Assembly (NCBI GenBank): GCA_037179515.1
Contig: JAXCGZ010009488.1
Span: forward strand, 97,001 to 161,000
Direction of reading: 5' to 3'
From: Halocaridina rubra
Taxonomy: Eukaryota > Arthropoda > Malacostraca > Decapoda > Atyidae
Length of the DNA: 64,000 nt
Shown: positions 11,701-21,275 of the stretch, one piece after another
How the letters are laid out: each line of letters opens with the position of its first letter
How positions within the stretch are numbered: position 1 is the first letter of the stretch
Translations under genes and position numbers: made by a program
The notes under the pieces: model-generated
Told to the model about the DNA's origin: nothing
What the model saw: only the letters and a program-made list of their open reading frames with translations
The model's database searches: none

Positions 11701-14700
11701 TATGCAAGAGTTTGTTAAGTAAATGTTTGTATTTCATTTCCAGGTAATATCTTGTGCTTTGTTAACTGTAAATGTGTATTGAAATTACCTTAGGTGCATA
11801 GAACCCACACAACATGCAAATTTGGTGTTTTTGGTGCTTCTTGAGAGGTTTGAGTAGAGATAATGTTTCACTTAGCTTCTATGCTGGATTAGGAGTAATT
11901 ATATTCTTTGTATACAAAGGTCATCCTTTTCGTGCCAGGTCACTAGAGTTTATGAGAGCATAGGCAGGGTTCTACTAGCCATAACCTCATTCAAGGCTGT
12001 GAAGGTCATACAACTGAATTGGGGATAGCATCATCGAAGGCAAAAAAAAAATAATTAAGGAAAAGAGAACTATGCCTGTTTTACCTCTGAGTGTGCAGAA
12101 AACATCTAACATATTCAATTCCATCGGGCTCGTTATGTGGTTGCTAGTCTTCACCTTGTTACTTATAAGTAAAATGCTACAGTAATACAAAATACAGGGT
12201 TAAACTTAAAACTCTCAAGAATAGTTAATATTGAAACTATATAATATATTAACAGATGTAAGTAAAGAAACTACATTTTACAGTGATTTTGAGCTAAAAA
12301 TAAAATATGTTAGAAAATTAATATTATTTATTCTATTACGAAATGAGCATAAGTACATAACAAAAGAAAGTTAATTACTGTTACTGTTTCTGATGTGTAT
12401 CCACACATGACTTGTGACTCTAACCATCATTATTCACAAGGAAATTTTGGTAGCAGGGCTTCCATCCTTCCTTACCTGTCCTGACTACTTCCGGCAGTTG
12501 TTTTGTGGGTAAATATAAATTTATGTTGAGAACGATTGCAGAGGGTGCTAGTAGAGGAGCTTCATACATGGTCAGCCGATTGACAGATAGAGAACTATCT
12601 ACTCAGGCATATGGTGAGAAAAAAAAACTATTGCCAAGCCCCTGCTCCCATATCCCTTTTAGACACTATAACATGCAGGGCATACAGAGGTGAAATTCTA
12701 TTCCCCTTATTCCTGGAAAGGCTTAAAGGGCCTTGTACCACACACCAAGTGTCCCTATTACACAGTTAGTGTGTGGACATTTGTAGCTCAGCGATTAATT
12801 GATGCAGTGGCTGCTGCTTTCCTTCCACCTTGAGACTATGAAAGTCTCTTCCTCTTTCTGTGTTCCCTTTCTCTTATGACCTTTCCTTCTTCAAGTAGCT
12901 GATCTGTCATCATCTCAGGGCCTAATCCTGCCATATTTCTTGGTCCTCACAACTTTGACTGTTCTCTTAGCCCGTCCGTTTCTTATTGTTTATTCTCTTA
13001 TTTCTGCCTTGGCTTGCTACGTTTTCTTTTCTCTGTTTTCTGAGTACCTGGGTCCGATGAGGGCAGTTCTGTTTGCCTATCTTGTTGTCGCAAAAAAAGA
13101 TATCAAATGCCATATTCACTGCCCTGTTTCCTCATCATTATGTATTTCCAGATATGCTCATAATCAGGCTCTGCTTGAACCAGTTAAACACTTTTGACTT
13201 AGTTGTAGTAGTTTCGTTTCAAAATATTTTGCTTAGATGTTTGAAACTTTTTACCTGAAATAAGACATTGGTGTGGAGATCAGATTAGAAATGGAAAACT
13301 TATAGCTATTGCATTGTGTGTATAGACTAACAGTCTTGGATATACAGTAAGTCCATTCACAAGGGTTAGTGAAGGTAAATAACTTGGTGAGAAAATTCCT
13401 TGACCAGCAGGTACGACAGAACCTGAAAATGCCAAATTGTTAATCCTGCTTTGTCAGCAAATTTTATTGTTATTATCATGTAGAATGAATTATTATAATG
13501 TATATTATGCTTAGCATGAAAAGGTAGTATCATATTTTATTCTTTCTGGTATGAAAAGGAATATCTACACCAACGCAGTGATGTTTCTTTCTCTACTGGT
13601 GTAAAGCAATGGTATTATATCTTATCCCTAAGATATAAAGTTATATAATTATAGTAAGTCTTAATATCTTTCAGGATGTGACAATTATTACATCAGATGG
13701 AAATCGTGTCCCTGGATGTGTTATATATCATACATATCCCAGCTGTTTTTCAGAAGGTAAACAAGAAGATGGAAAGTCAGGAATTAGCTTCTGGGATTTA
13801 GCTGTCGTCTGCACTAAAACTACTTTACCTCATGTGCTGCCCTTAGCATCTCAGCTTCCACCAGTAGGTAAGTGTTTTGTGGCAAATTGGTGCTTGTTAT
13901 TGCACTTTACTGAGGTAAACATGATACTTAGACATACTTTGATAACAAAATTTTATATTCTCATTTAGTTTGAAGGTTACCCGCAAATTTATCTGATAGT
14001 TATGTAGACTCATGCTCACATATTTCTTTCTCTCTCGCACTTTTTTCCCAGATGAGGGAAAAATATTTTATCCTTGCTAAAGCTTGTTAACAGACTTTGA
14101 ATGATATTTGGTTTAAGGTTTTCTGCTGTTGTAATTTAAGTATTACCCCCAAATTTTTAAAGTGATTTTATTATATTATATTTTTATATTCATAGGGATT
14201 ACATATGTTGCACTTATTTTTTCAAATACTATAATATTTATAGTTTATTAATAGTCACCTTTTAAAGTTGTAGAACACAAAATATATACAATTGTAACTT
14301 ATGCATATGGTAACTAGGCGAAAAATTGTGAGTTGCTGTATATCAGAGTACAAATTATTAATTTAACATGGTAACTCCTTTTCAGTCATGAAATGGGTAA
14401 ATTTGTTTCATAGAAACCTATTGATATTTAGACTCCAATTTTCCCTGAATAATTGGCAGCACATTATAATCAAGCAGATATACGTATATTTATAGTTTGG
14501 CATTTTCAGGATCTTCTGTGGTAGTTGCTGGTCATGGAATTTTCTCACCAAATTGTTTACCTTCACCAACCCTTGTGCATGGAGTTATATCCAAAGTTGT
14601 TAATGTAGAAGTGACCTGTCTTAATCACACCTTAGTGAGTGGAAATATTTGTGATCCATTCTCTGATGTCAATAGTCAACAGAAAGCTGATTATTGCGAT

Positions 14701-17700
14701 ATTGATGTTGAGAATGATGCTTACTTTGAATATAAAAAGGCAGATGTCTTATCCAATTTATCAGCTGTTGATGCTAGAAAAGTAGTTCCTGTACAGTGTA
14801 GTGAAAAGGGAAAGACTGTCACACAATCAGACTGTTATGGAAGAGATGAAGATGGCTTTGTCCCAGTTATGCTGCAGACAACTTGCTCAGTTTACGCAGG
14901 AAACAGTGGTGGACCTGTTGTGTACTGCCATCCTGCGTACGGTAAGTATTTTATAGGGAAGATGCATTGTTTAGGGTCTCATAAAGACTAAAGGGTCTTG
15001 CTATAGATACAGTAGGGTATGAATGGTCGATTTTGTATAAGCGCATCACTATGGGGAGTTGTAATGGCTGACATTAGGTGGCAGATGCATACGGGAATTC
15101 TCATTATGAATGAGAAAGACAATGTATACCACTCTTTCTGTGAATTCTAAGTCTTCTGTATATCAGAATCGAAATCAGTTATGGTGATATCTTGTGCTTC
15201 ATATGGCTGTCTCTCTCTCTCTCTCTCTTTGTGTTAATATGCGTGTCTGTTTTGAAAATTTTCTTTGTAAAGTAATTGTTGGCTTGAGTATCAAAAGCTT
15301 TATTTATGTCTAATTTGACAAGAAATGTCCTAGGTGCTGGTCTAGCTGAATTTATGCTATCAAAAATTCTTTGTTTCAGGTCTGTAGGAAGGGTAATTGT
15401 GTGGTGTAATGGTCTGAAACCTTGGAAGAAGTGCAGAGTAGTGTAATGGGACAATATGAAGGGGGTTATTGTTGGGTTTTGGGATCATGATAATGACGAC
15501 ATGCTTCCAAATGTTAGTATTATGTTGCTAGAGTAGCTGTAGATTGATATGTTAGGAAGTGCTTGTATGCCTTGTGGTCCTAGGTGTCTAAGGTGTAAGT
15601 TGCTTATTTTATCAGGGCCACATGGATGAGTGCCTAGGATTGTTGATGTTCTCTGTCTGATGGTTGGTGAAAGATGTATATTCTGGGTCTGTTGGGAACT
15701 GTCTGTTACATCTGGTGATGTGTCAGTTCTCACGATTTGGGTGAGGATGAGTGACGTGAAAGAAATGGTTGATGGGGGTATTTGGTTGATGTTCTTTTGA
15801 AGGCGAGGTGTCCGTTACTGTGATGGCAGCATGTGATGTATTTTTACTATTGGATAGTGTAATACTGTTTAGTGCTTTGTAGAGTGTGTCAGTGTCTTTT
15901 GTGATCAATCATGTGCCAATAATTATTCTAATATAATGTTTGTTGTTCCAGTATTTTATTGCTAAATTGTATTTTAATTGCTTGTACTTGTTGTGAGTGG
16001 CCTGTGTATGGAGTGTGTTTCAGTGTATCGCAATGTCTGATGAGAATTTGTAGTTCTGGTATTAAATTGTGGTTGTCTTTTTCTGTTACCTCTAAGGATA
16101 TGTTTTTGTCTGATTGTAGAGAATCGTTTATGTTTGTAATGAGAGTTCTGATTAGTCTGTGTCATTATTGAAATCTAACCCACTTGGCTCTTTTGTTTTG
16201 TTTTGGTGGTGTTGGCGATTGGAATAATGTAGTGGGGGTGAGATTCGGCAAAGTAAAGGTGATTGTTTGGAGATGACTGTATGTTTTGATGAATGTCAGC
16301 TAGGGATGAAAAGGTGTTTTGTTTCATTATGTATTACCAGCCCTCTGTCCATGTTAAGGTTGTTAACAAACCAATCACTGAAATCACCTCCCAGGATGAT
16401 GTTTGGAGTATTGGTGATGCATAGTAATTGTGGGATGTAGTTGTAAGGTACTTTGGGGGATGTTTTAGGGGAGAGGATGTATATTGATTGCTATGTCTGA
16501 TGTAATACCAGTGTGTACTTAAATTGATTGTGTGTCTGTGGCAGTCATGCCGGGAGGAAAACTTTCTTTTATATGCACCGTTGTTTGTGGAGTTAGTGGA
16601 CTTGAGTACTGGGTGAAGAGTCCACTGCCACCACCACTAATTCTGTCTTATCTACTGGTGTTGAAGTTATAGAATGTAGGTGTTTTGTGTGTTCTGTATA
16701 GTTAGTTTCTTGTAAGATGGTAGTGTGTATATTGTATCATTCGATGAAGTGTGTGAAATCTTGATTTGTGGTGTATGTGTATACCACATATACTTTAGAA
16801 TGTCGATGTGGTGTGTGTTAGGTGCTGCTGCAGGAGGAGTTGGGGGTGCAGATCGGGGAAAGGCAGTTATGAAAGGTCGTAATTATATTGGGGTGAGGAT
16901 TTGGGTTGTTGGTGGTGATGGAAGGATGGGGGTTGAGAGGGGTTCGAAGAAGGGTGTAGGAAGCATTGTAAGGAAATCCTAGTATTTGTGCAGTATTTTG
17001 TTTTAGCAAGTGTTGTACATGTCAAATGGATTCAGTTTCTGCACAAGTTGCAAAAAACAACCTTTAGTGTCAGCTCGAAGTGATGGCTGTGGAACATGGA
17101 CATATGTGTTTGTAGTTGGGGCCTGAGTTGATTTAGATGTCTCTGGCTAGAAGGCATCTTTTAGAGATGACTACTGGAGATTCATTTCTCAGTGTAGATA
17201 AAATTGTGTTGAGAGGTGAGGTAATTGTCCAGGTGACCGAAGTCTCTCTCAGGTTCTTATGACCTGTGAGGAGCAAGGTTTTATTGTAGTTGTTTTGTCT
17301 CTTTTGCTGGGCCTCTTCCACGTAGGTTGACCTTCTTCTCTGATGTGCAACTCCAGTGGGTAGACCTGTAATGTAGATGTTGCCACTCCATGTTCAGTTT
17401 CTACAGTAATTTAAATTTATGTCGAGTAACCACTTAAATATATTTTATGAATAAATTTCTAAAGCAGTGAGTGGTTGTATCATAAACCAGTTTTCTTGGA
17501 CCATATGTATTTATAATGATGAGACTAAGTGTTCTTATCTTAAAAGTGTTTCAGCCTGCGAGAGAATTTACTTTTTTCTTTTATGATACTTATATGTATT
17601 CTCTCAATTTGCAGGCCCTCAAGCTGTTGGAGTAATGATATGCAATACGAAAGATCTAGCAAATAAAGCTACTTTTCCTAATATTAACTTAGCTGTGCCC

Positions 17701-19840
17701 TCACTTGCTATAAACAACATTATTAATGCTTTTTTGTCAACTGGAGGTAAGTCCAGATACTAGGTATTTTTATTTATTTCGAGTTCCCCTGCTGGACGAA
17801 GTTAAACAATAGGATTGCATTATTTTTGAAAGCATATTAAAGTAGAATAAGCCTTTGCAAAAGATGCCTTACTTGGTGATTATTAGTATTACTCATTGAA
17901 CAGTGTTGTATTTAACAGTTTTAATATCTTTATTTAAGTAGAAAGTACATAATTTCCAGCCTCATCTCGCATGTTACACTAGTTTTTGTCTCCAATGCGA
18001 TACTGATACACTGAGGGTGGGATTCTTCTACTTATCACCAGGAATATGCTTTTTTGTCACCCTCATGCTAAATGTGATGGTCTTATGCAGGCTTTACAGT
18101 TTGCATTTTGCATAACCAAGTGACTATAGGTTATTTGAGTGAGGAAGAGCATTTTATTACTTTGCCTCTGTGTAGCCTATCCAGATTTATTCTCTAGGAA
18201 TTATTTTCCTGCTATGCTATCAGAATCACTCAAAAACAAAAAAAAAAGAGAGGTGGAACTAATAGTTCCAGCTCTGCATTCATGTTGGTAATCCATTTTA
18301 TAGATTCTGTGAGCAATAACAAAGACAAGAGTGATTTGTAGCTCAAAACTGTGGTTTAAGGACATATGATTATTAGTGTTGAACTATGCTAGATACGGAA
18401 CAGGATCCCAGCAATGTTCGTAGGCTAAATATGAATTTCAGCTATGTAGCATATATTGCGTAATCCAGCACTTGTTTATTTAGTTGTGTGATCAAGGTCC
18501 ACAAGAGAGATTCTTTGCCTGTTTTGCAAAATGGGAGAAGGGCCCGTGGAGAGGAACAAGTAATACTGTTGCAAATATGTTGTTAAATATTCACCCTAAA
18601 TTTGTCGTCGCAATTAGTTTCAGCACGTGTCCAAGTAATGTAAAATCCCCTATACATATCACGAAACAAAAGAGTAGAAGTATAATCATTACAATAAGTA
18701 TGATTGAGTTAGGTGAAAGTAATAGTAAAACATAGAAAATAAATCCCATTATCGGTAGTAAGGATGTGCTTTGACAGCAGTGTCCTTGTTTTATGTATTC
18801 CCATTAAAAATTCCAGTCATATTTCCTTTCTTAAGATTAGCCTATGGAAATGATAAGTCTATCAGACTTAAGAGTAAAGTTTAGAAGTAAACATGTTAAT
18901 TTGGATATTAACTTATCTTTTGTACATGTATGCTAACACAAATACAACGTTCATAGAGCAACGAAAGACCATGTCCAGTTACTACAGCAAATTAAAAAAG
19001 TATGAATGATCTTTATTATAAGGTAACAGATGTGACAGATATGGCAGGGCAACCTTGATACACTGAAGTCTATCTGAGTTTTGGTGTCGATTTCCATTGT
19101 CTCCAGAGACTGACAAGGATCATCAGTGTGAATGTATGGTAGAACTACGAATTCCCCTCTTATTTGCGAGTGACTTGAACTTGGGCGCAGTAGAGCAGTT
19201 TCCAGAGATATACTCTTGATGGTACTCATGGAGACAGAAAACATATAATTACAAATATATTAATGATTTAACACATTGCTAACACTCTTGTCTTTTATTG
19301 GTCATCACCATTCACTGTAAAGAGAAAGAATTATGTGAAAAAAAATTTCACGTGAAACTCTTACTGGAGTAATAGATATTGAAGTGAGTTATTTTTAGAA
19401 CTTAAAACTGTGACGAGCTGATATTCCATAAATCATGACTAAAAGAACTTTTGCCCCTTCTATCTATGATAGTTGTCAAAAATACATGGCTTTTTGGCAC
19501 AAGTCACAGATTTTGAATGACAGTCATTATAAAATATTTGTAGAGAAACCTATTCATATTGTGTATAATTTCCTTTATTTTGTATATAGCGGTACTTTTT
19601 ATACTATTCTTTTCAATCATTGCATATAAATACCGTATAGTTATGAACTATCATAAGTTGTTATACTAAGTGCAATAGTGCAGAAAGTGAAGCAGTAACA
19701 GGTATGTCCAAGCTAAACTCTTATGTTACACTTACTTTTCCCTTTTGACAGATAAGGAAGTACTGAAGCCTCTTGGAGTGGAATGTGAAAGAGCTTTACA
19801 GCTATGGGCACTAGGGCGTACACCCCAAGCACAGTTGTAA
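5065..19840 (+). CDS. TYSND1: TYSND1-like peroxisomal leader-peptide-processing serine protease
   Basis: Eight exons (5065-5788, 7621-7801, 10502-10767, 10973-11106, 13675-13867, 14510-14941, 17615-17746, 19752-19840) join in frame across seven GT-AG introns into 716 aa. TYSND1 is a trypsin-fold peroxisomal protease that clips PTS2 leaders and processes PTS1 beta-oxidation enzymes. The N-terminal half keeps the degenerate trypsin-like domain (CSGIYVSNGWILTHGTIV; later TPFGSLSPRVFLNSLS and YLTDARC with GAEGAP). The C-terminal half has the triad: His427 in LTCAHV, Asp476 in FWDLAVV, Ser632 in GNSGGP. The start is the first in-frame ATG, with a good context (G at -3, G at +4); the open frame reaches back to a possible acceptor at 4994-4995. 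It is longer than human TYSND1 (566 aa), partly through an 83-residue insertion in exon 6, and ends in Ala-Gln-Leu instead of a canonical PTS1. Confidence 0.9.
6704..7599 (+). mobile_element. Pogo/Tigger-type MITE in TYSND1 intron 1, with an insertion
   Basis: The left end 'cagaaggtcccctacttgtg' and right end 'aagttggggagtgtctg' are related inverted repeats, and each is flanked by TA. The 318-bp copy at 49834-50151 lacks the middle of this element (about 6885-7430), which is a separate inverted-repeat insertion plus a partial repetition of MITE sequence. No protein is encoded. The right end lies 21 bp from TYSND1 exon 2. Confidence 0.75.
6886..7372. repeat. Long imperfect inverted repeat nested in the MITE
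   Basis: The left arm (about 6893-6981) and the reverse complement of the right arm (about 7286-7370) share 'gaggactg', 'ggttccagga', 'agatatccctgt', 'agagagtga' and 'gattcttct' in the same order. Arms are roughly 80 bp around a loop of about 300 bp. It looks like a non-autonomous foldback/TIR element. Its family is not recognised. Confidence 0.65.
7621..7801 (+). CDS. TYSND1: TYSND1 exon 2
   Basis: Begins after TTTCTTACAG and codes for GSNVFIESTPFGSLSPRVFL through YLTDARCIMGAEGAPVYLS, the inactive-site region of the first trypsin-like domain. Phase 1 in, phase 2 out (donor GTGAGT). The MITE in the preceding intron stops 21 bp before the exon. Confidence 0.88.
8064..8594 (+). mobile_element. 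5'-truncated RTE-type LINE with 19-bp target duplication
   Basis: The frame 8050-8523 gives the C-terminal end of an RTE-clade reverse transcriptase: a GVLCDRRIGIKLRGK block, VVRPAMMYGAETWA, MRMLRWMFGVTRSDKIRNE and LRWYGHVVRRDEQ. The 3' end is GAAGAAGAA. The flanks 8045-8063 and 8595-8613 are the identical 19-mer GCTTTTTGACAATGAAAAC, so both insertion borders are exact. It lies in sense orientation in TYSND1 intron 2. The protein fragment reads open to a TGA at 8521. Confidence 0.93.
8614..9127. other. TYSND1 intron 2, unassigned part
   Basis: AT-rich intronic DNA with no recognisable feature. Confidence 0.4.
9128..9460 (+). mobile_element. Family-J LINE, 3'-end fragment
   Basis: The last codons of the RT ORF and the 3' UTR match 1395-1709: 'attggtcagtgcaatgactgc', 'ctctggaattctct', 'atctatcgacatcacagggcctaa', then 'gatgagggcaat' and a short A-run. 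A 5'-truncated insertion in TYSND1 intron 2. Confidence 0.8.
9461..10122. other. TYSND1 intron 2, unassigned part
   Basis: No gene or known repeat seen. The - strand frames here have no recognisable domain. Confidence 0.4.
10123..10360. repeat. Diverged minisatellite, unit about 55-60 bp
   Basis: Four imperfect units share the core 'aggaaatgtaggagtc' followed by a T-rich stretch and 'gtaagagttatagcaat'. Cores lie near 10135, 10183, 10227 and 10284. It is intronic. Confidence 0.6.
10502..10767 (+). CDS. TYSND1: TYSND1 exon 3
   Basis: Begins after TTATTTTTCAG and reads open over 266 nt. Its start, KLCGIVISPFCWKQGEWLGL, matches the human region with 'APLCWKAGEW'. The rest is a variable linker between the two trypsin-like domains. 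Phase 2 in, phase 1 out (donor GTATAA). Confidence 0.85.
10973..11106 (+). CDS. TYSND1: TYSND1 exon 4 (catalytic His)
   Basis: Begins after CTCCCTTAACAG; codes for GSGWGSGIVI and then ILTCAHVIQ, with catalytic His427 (codon at 11080). Phase 1 in, phase 0 out (donor GTAAGT). Confidence 0.9.
11107..12774. other. TYSND1 intron 4, mostly unassigned
   Basis: AT-rich. It contains a 25-bp direct duplication around 11633-11683 (unit 'tttgtcgatttactatt' plus a T/C tail, twice). No coding region is recognised. Confidence 0.4.
12775..13098 (+). mobile_element. Family-J LINE, 3'-end fragment
   Basis: Matches the 3' part of the 1-1709 copy: 'gtagctcagcgattaattga', 'tcatctcagggcctaatcctg', 'gggtccgatgagggcagtt' and a terminal A-run. 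A 5'-truncated insertion in TYSND1 intron 4. Confidence 0.78.
13675..13867 (+). CDS. TYSND1: TYSND1 exon 5 (catalytic Asp)
   Basis: Begins after TATCTTTCAG; codes for VTIITSDGNRVPGCVIY and FWDLAVV with Asp476 (codon at 13795). Phase 0 in, phase 1 out (donor GTAAGT). Confidence 0.9.
13868..14509. other. TYSND1 intron 5
   Basis: 642 bp, AT-rich; no repeat or gene recognised. GT-AG borders are clear. Confidence 0.5.
14510..14941 (+). CDS. TYSND1: TYSND1 exon 6 (catalytic Ser and insertion)
   Basis: Begins after CATTTTCAG; codes for VVVAGHGIFSPNCLPSPTLV, a long insertion with five cysteines, then PVMLQTTCSVYAGNSGGPVV with Ser632 (codon at 14905). Phase 1 in and out (donor GTAAGT). Confidence 0.9.
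15179..17321 (-). mobile_element. Degenerate non-LTR retrotransposon in TYSND1 intron 6
   Basis: Read on the - strand, broken frames give LINE landmarks in order. About 17321-16818 is an ORF1-like proline/threonine-rich region. An endonuclease-like segment follows near 16740-16560. Then RT pieces: CGPDKISNLHLRHLGPQGIQ (15485-15733) and FFQGFRPLHHTITL with VKLDINKAFDT (15179-15454). Frameshifts and stops are frequent, so it is old. The GPDKIS..HLRHLGP block suggests the I/Jockey group. It fills most of the 2.7 kb intron, antisense to TYSND1. Confidence 0.7.
15210..15228. repeat. (CT)n microsatellite
   Basis: Short pure CT tract within the degenerate LINE of intron 6. Confidence 0.8.
17615..17746 (+). 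CDS. TYSND1: TYSND1 exon 7
   Basis: Begins after CTCAATTTGCAG; codes for GPQAVGVMICNTKDLANKAT and FPNINLAVPSLAI, the strand and pocket region after the active serine (human 'YPHLNFSIPI'). Phase 1 in and out. Confidence 0.9.
17747..19751. other. TYSND1 intron 7, unassigned
   Basis: 2.0 kb of AT-rich DNA with clear GT-AG ends. The frame 18484-18735 and the - strand frame 18951-19244 have no recognisable domain. No repeat family known from the rest of the window was found. Confidence 0.45.
19752..19840 (+). CDS. TYSND1: TYSND1 exon 8 (C-terminus)
   Basis: Begins after CTTTTGACAG; codes for DKEVLKPLGVECERALQLWA and ends GRTPQAQL, then TAA at 19838-19840. Tryptophan in 'LQLW' near the end matches the human 'VWRLQRP' area. 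The last three residues are Ala-Gln-Leu. Confidence 0.85.
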
Positions 19841-20428
19841 TTGGAAATACCTGCTGGAATATGCATCAGCAAGTACTCATGGAACTGTTATCATGCATAT
19901 GCATTATAAAGTGTGAAATGCATCTCTCTCCATGTCAAGCTGTTGTAGTGTCTCAAAAGAATTCAAGATCTTACAATATGTAATGAAAGAACATTTATGC
20001 CCTTATTTTGATTTTATGCTGTGAATTATTTTTCATTGTTTATCCATTGGGAACTAATTTGTATAGTGCAGAATATCATACATAAAGTCAAGTTTTTCTC
20101 ATTTTCTTTTTCCCTCTTCTCACTTTGTTTCTAATGTAAATCGTGATTAACCCCTTTCCCAGCAACGAAAAAATATCATTATTGCTTGTCTGACATTTTT
20201 AGGAGGACAATTTATGTAGTCAAAAAGTTACCATATAAAATTACACTGAACAAGTATTCTCATCCATTCGGGCTCTCTCTTAGCCTTCCTAAGTCTGAGA
20301 CGAGTATTTTCTTGTATATCATATGTCCGTCAACCCCCAAGTACTTTCCAGTAACAGGTGAGACGTATCAAAAATAACTTCCCACGATTTTTTCTCACTT
20401 AATTTATCTGGAACTGAAAAGTTTTATG

Positions 20429-20434
20429 AATAAA
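20429..20434 (+). terminator. TYSND1: Putative TYSND1 polyadenylation signal
   Basis: First clear AATAAA after the TYSND1 stop, 589 nt downstream. A second one lies about 40 nt further on. The 3' UTR between 19841 and this point shows no other feature. Confidence 0.45.
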
Positions 20435-21012
20435 AGATGCTATAGAAGGGGTTAGAGAGTATACATGAAGAAATAAAAGAAAGGAATGGTTAGCAAATCC
20501 ATGTTACTTATTACTTCATGGTCTCCTGCCGGTTCCAGTGGCCTTCACCTTTCCTCTCTCAGCCGCCATCCACAGTAAGACTAGATTTTGCATCGTGGAC
20601 AACATCTTTGAGGCAAAATTCCTCTCCAGCATAAAAATGCCCCTCTCACTCTACAGATGCAATTAACGCAGTTTTGGATGCAGATTTCCACTCAATCCAC
20701 CACCTGGTGGACATACCACAACTCTTGATCACCACCGAAGTAATTCAACACCACGCACAAACACATGGCTCACATCCACATAAACCAACTCATCAACCAA
20801 AGTGTGAGTCAACTTGGGCAGAAATCTATGCAGCCTCCAAATTTTCACCCAAGATCTAGCATCTAAACCAAGGATCACCCACGAATTGCATACTTTGTAT
20901 TTACAGTACTTTCATATTTGGTATTTTATATACTACATGGTATGCAGTATTTTATGTATAGTGTAAACACAGTTTTCTATTTTTTTCCCAAGGGGAAAGT
21001 TTCCTGTGCCAT
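20435..21012. other. Unassigned DNA with a GC-richer block
   Basis: About 20520-20870 is visibly richer in C and G than its surroundings and may be an old retroelement fragment. Its short frame 20674-20859 (His/Gln/Thr-rich) shows no domain I can name. Confidence 0.35.
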
Positions 21013-21275
21013 CGCCTTTCATATCAATCACATACAGGATTGAAATCAAGGTTCAGCCAGGAATTATCTTGATTCTTATTTTTATAAACCTTAAAATACC
21101 CCTCAGTCTGCATCCTGACCTTATCTTTACAATGTCTCCCCAAAGTGCACAAAGCACTACTGTACAGCCACATCAACTGAATATAAATTAACCATTTTGA
21201 TTTTTAATGTAAGTCCTCAAGAAGTCTTCAGAATATGGTTTTGTTTTATTCCAGCCTTGTCGCCAAATCACACAT
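21013..21275 (+). repeat. Dispersed repeat, copy 2 of 2
   Basis: Aligns with 2471-2745 in the same orientation (shared anchors 'atcaatcaca', 'acccctca', 'gcatcctgac', 'accattttgat', 'ccagccttgtcgcc'). It borders the 3' end of the - strand LINE at 21246-24800. Confidence 0.6.

Noticed and set aside
18484..18735. 83-aa frame in TYSND1 intron 7 as an extra exon
   Set aside because: Exons 7 and 8 join in phase and the family has no extra segment there; the frame has no recognisable domain.
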